Positions 9,034 to 15,699 of a stretch of 64,000 nt of DNA are shown here, one piece after another (position 1 is the stretch's first letter; each line of letters starts with the position of its first letter). Source of the stretch: JAPPHA01 sp965220985 (GTDB lineage Bacteria; Pseudomonadota; Alphaproteobacteria; Rhodobacterales; Rhodobacteraceae). The stretch spans positions 992,001-1,056,000 of the forward strand of contig OZ244854.1 in assembly GCA_965220985.1 (NCBI GenBank), read 5' to 3'. Under the pieces are notes generated by a model that was given only the letters and a program-made list of their open reading frames with translations, had not been told where the DNA came from and searched no databases. A program made the translations under genes and the position numbers.

Positions 9034-9243
9034 CAAACGAAATTAGGGCCGAGTCCGCAAATCGAACTGGGACGCAACCTGGCATGAGCGCCCAGTCTCG
9101 AACCTCGACCATGTGACCCTTTGTCGATTTCTGGTCTGGAATCGTTTCGTGTTGCAGCATTCAGCTTACAATCAACTCCAGCTGCACGATTTCGGGAGCG
9201 AAAGAGGCTGTGATTTGGGGCTGTTTCATTTAATCGTCGGATC

Positions 9244-10302
9244 ATGAAGATGAAAAAAGCCATTTCCGACAAGCCATTTCATGGCCTTGTTCTTGCCGCG
9301 ATCGCTGCGTTGGCCTGCTTTTATCTTTTTATTGACTTGGGGTTACCCCTGCCTGTCTTGCTCGGAACCGCGTTAGGGTTTTTGATCATCGCGGTGTCGG
9401 GCTTCCGCATCGAGGATCTCGGATTCTACGATCCTCTCACCCGTGCGTGTTTGGGCGTGGTGTTCGGAACGGCATTCACCCCCGAGATTGTTGCCAACGT
9501 TCCCGACATGGCGAAATCATTGGCACTCGTTCCGCCCTTCGTTTTTGTCATTGGCTATGCAGGATTCGCTTTTTTGAGGCTCGTCGGTTTCGACCGGCTG
9601 ACAGCATTCTATGCGGCCATGCCGGGCGGCCTGAATGAAATGCCGGTCATGGCCAAGCGGGCCGGCGTATCTCCGTGGGACATGAACGCCATAAGGCTGG
9701 TCCATGCCACAAGGGTCCTGGTCATTATCGCGCTTGTCCCGTTTGCCATTGAATTGATCCTGGGAGTGAACCTGGCCCTTCGCTTCGGAAGTCAAATGGC
9801 CAACTTGCCAACCCAAGACATCGCTCTGATGCTGATTACAGGAGTCGTTGGTTGGCTGGTTGCCGCACGAATCGGGCTCCCCGGAGCCCCATTTGTCGGC
9901 CCGTTGATCCTCACCGCATTCTGCACGTCGTCAGGCTTGATCAATTCTGTGCCGCCTCAAAAAGTATTTTCCTTTTCTCAGTTTGTGGTCGGAACGGTCA
10001 TCGGGACCAGGTTTTCCGGATACACATTCAAGGAACTGCGAACCTACGTGGCAGCAGGAGTCGCCTATGTCGTGTTCATCGGTGCCTTGAGCCTGGTACT
10101 GATCATTGTCATTACCCGATTGCTGGGCCTGGAACCGCTGGACGCCCTGATCGCTTTCTTGCCTGGCGGCCAACCGGAGATGGCAGTCATTGCAGTCACG
10201 TCTGGATCCGATGTTGCGTTCGTGGCGACCCACCAAGTCTTCCGTGTCCTGCTCGTCGTTTTCTTCGTGCAGTTGTTGTTGCGACGACTGAATCGACACT
10301 GA
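9244..10302 (+). CDS. AbrB-family membrane protein, copy 3
   Basis: About 352 residues with the same two-half polytopic layout as copies 1 and 2: GLPLPVLLGTALG, AFYAAMPGGLNEMPVMA, LPGAPFVGPLIL, LIAFLPGGQPEMAVIAV. The ATG at 9244 is followed by a Lys-rich MKMKKAISDK start. The 70 bases after the stop still resemble the bases after copies 1 and 2 (GGTCATC...AGCCGGGCCGAG), then similarity ends where an ankyrin gene would begin. This is therefore the last, incomplete unit of the tandem duplication. Function is unknown beyond membership of the AbrB transporter-like family. Confidence 0.87.
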   Translation: MKMKKAISDKPFHGLVLAAIAALACFYLFIDLGLPLPVLLGTALGFLIIAVSGFRIEDLGFYDPLTRACLGVVFGTAFTPEIVANVPDMAKSLALVPPFVFVIGYAGFAFLRLVGFDRLTAFYAAMPGGLNEMPVMAKRAGVSPWDMNAIRLVHATRVLVIIALVPFAIELILGVNLALRFGSQMANLPTQDIALMLITGVVGWLVAARIGLPGAPFVGPLILTAFCTSSGLINSVPPQKVFSFSQFVVGTVIGTRFSGYTFKELRTYVAAGVAYVVFIGALSLVLIIVITRLLGLEPLDALIAFLPGGQPEMAVIAVTSGSDVAFVATHQVFRVLLVVFFVQLLLRRLNRH

Positions 10303-10520
10303 GCAGTACTGGTCATCGACCTCGCATCCTCGTTTAGCCGGGCCGAGTTTCCCGCTTTGGAAATGCCTCGATGCCATGGAACCTCTGGCCTGCGAACGTG
10401 CGGCTGCAACTGAATTCAACCTTCCGGTCTGTCCAATGATGATGGTGCGCGGCCCATTTGCACTATGGACAGGTCGGTTTCGGATGGAGTTTAATGTCTT
10501 GAAAACAGGAGGAGTTCGAA

Positions 10521-11783
10521 ATGTCGATTTTTTGCAGACGTGCAGTATTGGGAGCGTCACTGGCAGCGGCCACATCTGTCTGTCTTGCCTGGCCAGCAAT
10601 GGCCCAGGAGCCAATTCGGCTCGGCGTCCCAACGGCCCAGTCGGGGCCGGTCGGTGTCGCAGACCATCAGGACTGGATGAATGGTGTCACTCTCGCCGTT
10701 GAAGAGATCAACGCCGCTGGCGGGGTCAACGGTCGCATGATCGAGATCGACAATGTCGATCAGGACATTCTGACGCCCGAGGGGACATTGGGAGCGATGC
10801 AAAACCTGATCGAAGGCGGAGCGCACGCGATCATCTCGCCCTTTGTTCTGATCCCGCAGCCGGCAATGGATGCGGCCGCTTCGACGGGCATTCCATATCT
10901 TCACGGCAACACGTCGTCGCCATCGCTGGAACTGTTCCGATCTGACCCGCAAAAATACCGCAACGTCTTCCAGATCGACGTTGAAGAGGCGTGGTACGGG
11001 TCAGGTTTCATCAACTTCCTCTCGGATCTGAAGGCATCGGGCACATGGACGCCCAAGAACAACAAGGTTCACATCGTCCAGGAACAGATCGCCTACACTC
11101 AGATCATCTCGCAGGCGACCCAGGACGCGATTGCCGCTTCCAACGGAGAATGGGAATTGGCGGAAGTCACGGACATTCAGTTTCCGGTGCAGGATTGGTC
11201 GCCAGTAATGCGCGCGCTGCATGACAGCGACGCTGGAGTGATCATGATCGACCATTGGGTCGCGGCGGAACTGGCCTCGTTTGCCCAGACTTTCGTTTCC
11301 GATCCTGTCGAGGGTTCGCTCGTGTACCTGCAATACGGCCCGTCCCAGCCTGAATTTCTCGACCTTGCCGGCGAGGCCGCGAACGGATTTGTCTGGGGGT
11401 CGGTCCTCGGCACGTACGCCGATGCGCAGGGCATGGAGTTTCGCGAGAAATACCAGGAACGATTCCCGGGAACCATGGGCATGGTCTACACCGGTTCCGG
11501 TTACGACACCGTGCTTATCCTGGCCAAGGTCTGGAGCGAGGTCGACCCAAGCGATTTTGATGCCGTCGGCAATGCGATCCGCGACATCACCTACCGGGGC
11601 ACGGCGGGCACCTACACCTTTGCCAACGAGTCCCAGACGCCAATCAGCTATCCGAACCAGACGGATGACCCAGAGGCGGGTCAGGCCCATTTGATTTTCC
11701 AGGTGCAAGACGACGCGCACCGGATCATTTCGCCCGATCCCTTCGCCGAGGTCCCGTTCCAGCCGGCATGGTGGATGGAATAG
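10521..11783 (+). CDS. Branched-chain-type ABC transporter substrate-binding protein (amide uptake)
   Basis: A 420-residue periplasmic binding protein of the LivJ/UrtA/AmiC class. The signal peptide spans about residues 1-28 (CRRAVLGASLAAATSVCLAW then AMAQ) and includes paired arginines, so Tat export is possible. The mature part begins EPIRLGVPTAQSGPVGV and has the VEEINAAGGVNGR segment typical of this fold. A textbook ribosome-binding site (AGGAGG) precedes the ATG. It opens an operon of two ATPases, two permeases and dimethylformamidase, so a small amide such as N,N-dimethylformamide or formamide is the likely ligand. That assignment rests on context, not on visible binding residues. Confidence 0.85.
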   Translation: MSIFCRRAVLGASLAAATSVCLAWPAMAQEPIRLGVPTAQSGPVGVADHQDWMNGVTLAVEEINAAGGVNGRMIEIDNVDQDILTPEGTLGAMQNLIEGGAHAIISPFVLIPQPAMDAAASTGIPYLHGNTSSPSLELFRSDPQKYRNVFQIDVEEAWYGSGFINFLSDLKASGTWTPKNNKVHIVQEQIAYTQIISQATQDAIAASNGEWELAEVTDIQFPVQDWSPVMRALHDSDAGVIMIDHWVAAELASFAQTFVSDPVEGSLVYLQYGPSQPEFLDLAGEAANGFVWGSVLGTYADAQGMEFREKYQERFPGTMGMVYTGSGYDTVLILAKVWSEVDPSDFDAVGNAIRDITYRGTAGTYTFANESQTPISYPNQTDDPEAGQAHLIFQVQDDAHRIISPDPFAEVPFQPAWWME

Positions 11784-11799
11784 GTCCGAGCGCAAGCTC

Positions 11800-12537
11800 G
11801 TGTCGGAGCAGACAAGGAAGGGCATTTTCGGCTGCCACGGGGTCAACATATCCTTTGGCGGCCGAGCCATTCTGGATGACGTCGGCATGCATGTCCACAA
11901 CCACGAAATCCTCGGGTTGGTTGGACCAAACGGGGCGGGAAAGACTTCGCTTTTCGAGGTCGTGTGCGGGCGATACACGCCAAGTTCGGGACAGGTGTGG
12001 CTTGGTAACGACGACGTAACCGATTGGAACATCCACGATCGCGCCAGGGCGGGTTTGGCGCGCACGTACCAAAGCCCGGTGGTCCCGGGCGCCATGACCG
12101 TGGCCGAGGTTTTTCGCGCCGCCCGGTTCTCGCACCGCCCTTTCTTGACACGTTTCGACGCCGAATGGGGCGCGCATCTTGCTCACTTCAAGCCACCTTG
12201 GGACATGCCGTCCGGGAAGCTGGGCACATTTGATCGACGCAAACTGCTGTTGGCGTGCCTATTGATGCGTCGACCGAGAGTCCTGTTGCTGGACGAACCG
12301 GCGTCGGGCTTGATCAATTCGGAGATCGACGAGCTTGACCTGATCATTCGTCGTCTGGTCGACGAATTCTCCATGGCCGCTGTCCTGATCGAACACCGGC
12401 TGGAACTGCTGTCGGCCATTGCCGATCGCACCGTCGTTCTGGACCTTGGCAAGGTCATCGCGACTGGTTCGCCGCGCGACGTGTTCAATGATCCGCGCGT
12501 CCATGCGGCCTATTTCGAGGAACCCGCCGATGCCTGA
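11800..12537 (+). CDS. LivG-like ABC ATPase with atypical signature motif
   Basis: A 245-residue ATPase of the branched-chain amino acid/urea class, starting at a GTG. Walker A is GPNGAGKTSL, Walker B is VLLLDEPASGL and the switch histidine lies in LIEHRLEL. The C-terminal DPRVHAAYF is typical of LivG. The usual signature loop (LSGGQ or LPYGQQRRLEIA in LivG) is replaced by SGKLGTFDRRKLLLACLL, so the glycine-rich core is altered. The second ATPase of the same operon has a normal LSGGERRMVSVGRAL, so the pair may hydrolyse ATP asymmetrically. The gene overlaps the next by eight bases. Confidence 0.85.
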   Translation: MSEQTRKGIFGCHGVNISFGGRAILDDVGMHVHNHEILGLVGPNGAGKTSLFEVVCGRYTPSSGQVWLGNDDVTDWNIHDRARAGLARTYQSPVVPGAMTVAEVFRAARFSHRPFLTRFDAEWGAHLAHFKPPWDMPSGKLGTFDRRKLLLACLLMRRPRVLLLDEPASGLINSEIDELDLIIRRLVDEFSMAAVLIEHRLELLSAIADRTVVLDLGKVIATGSPRDVFNDPRVHAAYFEEPADA

Positions 12538-13228
12538 GGTGCTTGCCATCGAAGGGCTGACGGCCGGATACGGGCCGCTGCGAGTTCTCCACGAGATCGA
12601 CTTTCGCGTCGAAGAGGGTGAGCGCGTCGGGCTTGTGGGGTTGAACGGGCACGGGAAAACGACACTTTTTCGGGCCGTCGCCCACATGGTGGGATGGCAA
12701 AGCGGCTCGATTCGATTGAACGGCGTCGAGATCGGCGGGACACGATCGACAGGTGCGGGGCGTCGAACGAGCGGGATCGTTCGTCAAGGCTTGGCGATGA
12801 CCCCCGAGGGCGACGCGATTTTTCCGGGACTTACCGTTCGCCAGCATCTGGATTGCGGGGCCTATTCGCGGCTGGCATGGCGCGAACGGCGCAAGCGGCG
12901 CGACATGGTGATGGATATCTTTCCCCCGCTGCGAAAGCTAGAGGACGCATTGGTCGGAAAGCTGTCGGGTGGCGAACGTCGCATGGTTTCGGTTGGACGG
13001 GCCTTGATGGTGGATGCATCGCTGTACTTGATCGACGAGCCTTCGCTGGGTCTCGCTCCAAAGATCTCTGCCAGCGTTGTCGAAGCCCTGTTCTCCTTGC
13101 CGACCGAAGGCCGTGCAATGGTGATCGCCGAACAGAACGTCGCGCTGTTGAGCAATCGGGTAGACCGCATGATTGGAATGCATGCCGGACGCATTCGCGG
13201 CGATGTCGGCCATGTGGGGTTGGTTTAG
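12530..13228 (+). CDS. LivF-like ABC ATPase
   Basis: A 232-residue ATPase. The ATG at 12530 lies inside the end of the upstream ATPase gene and gives MPEVLAIEGLTAGYG, the usual LivF beginning. Walker A is GLNGHGKTTL, the signature is LSGGERRMVSVGRAL, Walker B is LYLIDEPSLGLAP and the switch region is MVIAEQNVALL. It pairs with the preceding ATPase to drive the amide importer. The stop at 13228 directly abuts the next start, consistent with one polycistronic message. Confidence 0.88.
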   Translation: MPEVLAIEGLTAGYGPLRVLHEIDFRVEEGERVGLVGLNGHGKTTLFRAVAHMVGWQSGSIRLNGVEIGGTRSTGAGRRTSGIVRQGLAMTPEGDAIFPGLTVRQHLDCGAYSRLAWRERRKRRDMVMDIFPPLRKLEDALVGKLSGGERRMVSVGRALMVDASLYLIDEPSLGLAPKISASVVEALFSLPTEGRAMVIAEQNVALLSNRVDRMIGMHAGRIRGDVGHVGLV

Positions 13229-14164
13229 TTGGCGGCAGAGATTTTCGGCACCATCGTCCACGGGCTCAACCTCGCGGCGATCTACGGTTTGATGGCGATC
13301 GGCATTTCGATCCTGTGGTCGTCGATCGGCATGATAAACATGGCTCACGGGGCCACTTTCGCCGTTTCGGGCTACGCGGCCTGGCTCGCGGCATCGGCAG
13401 CCAAGCCCGTCATTGCGGCGGCGCTGGGAAAGACCCTGGCGGCAAAGCTCGCCATGGCCGGCGTGACAGTCGGTGCAGGTGCGCTGGCCGGCGCTGCATT
13501 TGGCGCGCTCATCTACGTGCTGGCCTTCTTGACCATTCACGACAAGCCAAATTATGCGGTTCGCTCCCTGATCGTGACGTTGGCGATCAACCTTGCGACG
13601 GTTCAGATGCTGCTTTGGTACTTTGGCCCTCGCCAACGCGCGCTGCCCAAGATGTTCGGCTTTGGTCGATTCAAGATTGGCGACGTGCCAATCCGATATG
13701 ACCAGTTGGGCGCGATCCTGTCCACGGCGGTGATTCTCGGGCTGGTCCTGCTGTGGCTGCGGGTCAGTCGAAAAGGCTTGGAAATCCGCGCCATGATGCA
13801 AAACCCCGAAGGCGCGGTGCTGTCCGGCATTTCCGTTCGTTGGACCGCCTTGCCTGTCACCATTGTGACCGGAGCATTGGCGGGCATCGCCGCAGTCCTT
13901 TTGGGTCAGACGATTTTCGTCAGTCCGACCGCAGGTTCCATTCCGTTGATCAAGGGATTGATCATCGCGCTGCTGGGCGGGCTCGGGTCGGTGCCTGGAG
14001 CCGTTGCTGGGGCGATCATCATCGGGTTTCTGGAAGCTGGGGTGGGAGCCATCCCGTTCCTCGGCCAGCGCTATGTGCTGTTTGCCACTTTCACTTTCAT
14101 CATCGCGGTCTTGATCGTCCGTCCACGCGGACTTGGCGGTCTGCTGGACACGACGCGGGAGTAG
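13229..14164 (+). CDS. LivH-like ABC permease
   Basis: A 311-residue inner-membrane permease beginning at a TTG directly after the preceding stop. LivH landmarks are GLNLAAIYGLMAIGISILWS near the N-terminus, NMAHGATFAVSGYAAW, and near the end IKGLIIALLGGLGSVPGAVA followed by GFLEAGVGAIPFLGQRY. About eight to ten hydrophobic segments are present. A longer than usual stretch between the first helices (residues about 55-85, AASAAKPVIAAALGKTLAAK) sets it apart from amino acid LivH proteins and resembles urea/amide-type permeases. It should form the translocation pore with the next gene product. Confidence 0.87.
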   Translation: MAAEIFGTIVHGLNLAAIYGLMAIGISILWSSIGMINMAHGATFAVSGYAAWLAASAAKPVIAAALGKTLAAKLAMAGVTVGAGALAGAAFGALIYVLAFLTIHDKPNYAVRSLIVTLAINLATVQMLLWYFGPRQRALPKMFGFGRFKIGDVPIRYDQLGAILSTAVILGLVLLWLRVSRKGLEIRAMMQNPEGAVLSGISVRWTALPVTIVTGALAGIAAVLLGQTIFVSPTAGSIPLIKGLIIALLGGLGSVPGAVAGAIIIGFLEAGVGAIPFLGQRYVLFATFTFIIAVLIVRPRGLGGLLDTTRE

Positions 14165-14168
14165 TCGG

Positions 14169-15698
14169 GTGGACGGCGAAACCAGATGTTACCAGATCGG
14201 GCAGCGCCCGGACGAGTTTCTGTTCTATCCCCCGAAGGATGTCGCGCTCAAACGCCGGCGCCTCCCGTTCACCCGACGCCATCTGCTGAAATGGCGAAGC
14301 CGGGCAAATGCGAAATCGCTGCGCCAGGAACGTCGCCTCGATGACAAGCGCCCCCTTTGGTGGGCCATCGGGCTGGGTGCACTGCTGGTGGCGACGCCGT
14401 TTGCGTCTAATTCCTTCATCACGATCGCCGCCATTTTCTGCATGTTTGCGGCCATCAACGTGTTGTGGACGCTGGTCATTGGAACGGCTGGAATATTCTC
14501 GCTGGCCACGCTCGCTATCGTCGGGATCGGCGGTTATGTCGGTGCCGCGCTCAACGTCTATGCGGGTCTTCCGTGGCCGCTCGTGTTCGTGGCCGGAACG
14601 ATTGCCGGATTGGTGGTCGGGGTGGTCTTGGCGTTGCCGTCCACCCGGCTCGACGGGCTCTACTATGCGCTCTTGACGCTCGGCTTTGCCGAGATCTGCC
14701 GGGTGTTCGTCGTGCAGCTCAAGGCGCTGACCAAGTTCAACGGTTCGATCAACAATATCGACAGTTTCATTCCCGACGAATGGTTCCTGCAACGCCCAGG
14801 GCTGATCCTGGGATTCTTCGGGGCCTTTGCCGTCTTGTTGCTGGCGTTGCTGGTCTTCCGATTGGTCAACTCCGAACGGCTGGGAATGATGTTGCAGACC
14901 GCCCGCGAAGAACCCGGAGGCGAGGCCTTTGCCGAGGCGATCGGCATCGACTATCGCCGCGCCCGCCTGCACGTTTTCCTGATCACCTCGGCCGGCCTGG
15001 GCTTCATCGGCGCCTTCTACGCGATGTTCTACATGTCGATCTCGCCGGCGATCTTTTCGCTCGATCAGCTGATGCTGCTTTTCGCGATGATCGTCATCGG
15101 CGGCCTTGGGCGATCGGAAGGCGCCGTGATCGGCACTGCCATCGTCGTGGTGATCGACAAGGGCCTGATCGACCTTGGGCCGCTTCGCATTCTGCTGATT
15201 GCCGCCATCATGCTCGGGGTCACGATATGGTCCCATAACGGGATTGTCGGCATTCGCGATCAGTTCCGGAATTACAGAAATCGAAAGAGGACCGAAGCGC
15301 GTGCGCGGCGGACCGAAAAAGGGGGTGAGGTCATGCCCGAAGAGGCAATTGAATTCTCCGACAAGCAGGAAATCTACTACCGGCGCTTCCAAAAGCGCCT
15401 GCGAGAAAGTCTCAAGTCCCTGGTCACGGACGAGCTGATCGAGGAGCATCGGCTTGACCCGCTGGGCAAGCATTCCGACGCGCTCAACCGCGTGCTCAAC
15501 TATTTCCGTCGCGGCGAAATGGCGGACAAGTACGCGATCATGCGTCAGCCTGACGGGTTTCACAAATACAAGATCGTTGCGTTCTCGGGCGAACGCAGCA
15601 CGCCGCCGCGCCTGGTGGATGACCGGGTCTACGAAGACATCAACGAGGCCTATCACGCAGTCTTTCTGCTGCGCGTGAACGACCTTTTGGAAAGCTGA
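14169..15698 (+). CDS. LivM-like ABC permease fused to dimethylformamidase small subunit
   Basis: Starting at the GTG at 14169 the frame encodes about 509 residues. Residues about 60-365 are a LivM permease (INVLWTLVIGTAGIFSLATL, TRLDGLYYALLTLGFAEICR, GRSEGAVIG). After a basic linker (RNYRNRKRTEARARRTEKGG) a soluble segment begins at Met389 and runs to the end. Its HSDALNRVLNYFRRG and DRVYEDINEAYHAVFLLRV match my recollection of the small (alpha, about 15 kDa) subunit of N,N-dimethylformamidase, and the large subunit gene follows after one base. No stop separates the two parts. A strong ribosome-binding site before the Met389 codon means the small subunit could also be made separately. A sequencing indel hiding a stop is possible but would have to preserve both frames. 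Confidence 0.8.
   Translation: MDGETRCYQIGQRPDEFLFYPPKDVALKRRRLPFTRRHLLKWRSRANAKSLRQERRLDDKRPLWWAIGLGALLVATPFASNSFITIAAIFCMFAAINVLWTLVIGTAGIFSLATLAIVGIGGYVGAALNVYAGLPWPLVFVAGTIAGLVVGVVLALPSTRLDGLYYALLTLGFAEICRVFVVQLKALTKFNGSINNIDSFIPDEWFLQRPGLILGFFGAFAVLLLALLVFRLVNSERLGMMLQTAREEPGGEAFAEAIGIDYRRARLHVFLITSAGLGFIGAFYAMFYMSISPAIFSLDQLMLLFAMIVIGGLGRSEGAVIGTAIVVVIDKGLIDLGPLRILLIAAIMLGVTIWSHNGIVGIRDQFRNYRNRKRTEARARRTEKGGEVMPEEAIEFSDKQEIYYRRFQKRLRESLKSLVTDELIEEHRLDPLGKHSDALNRVLNYFRRGEMADKYAIMRQPDGFHKYKIVAFSGERSTPPRLVDDRVYEDINEAYHAVFLLRVNDLLES
15333..15698 (+). CDS. dmfA1: Dimethylformamidase small (alpha) subunit, internal start within the permease frame
   Basis: Proposed independent 121-residue product from the in-frame ATG at 15333. 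The bases AAAGGGGGTGAGGTC directly before it form a strong ribosome-binding site, unusual inside a coding region. The length is close to the roughly 130 residues of characterised small subunits. The product has no hydrophobic segment, carries the conserved LNRVLNYFRRG and YHAVFLLRV blocks, and is followed one base after its stop by the large subunit. I list it separately because both a fused and a free form are plausible. Confidence 0.6.
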   Translation: MPEEAIEFSDKQEIYYRRFQKRLRESLKSLVTDELIEEHRLDPLGKHSDALNRVLNYFRRGEMADKYAIMRQPDGFHKYKIVAFSGERSTPPRLVDDRVYEDINEAYHAVFLLRVNDLLES

Positions 15699-15699
15699 C

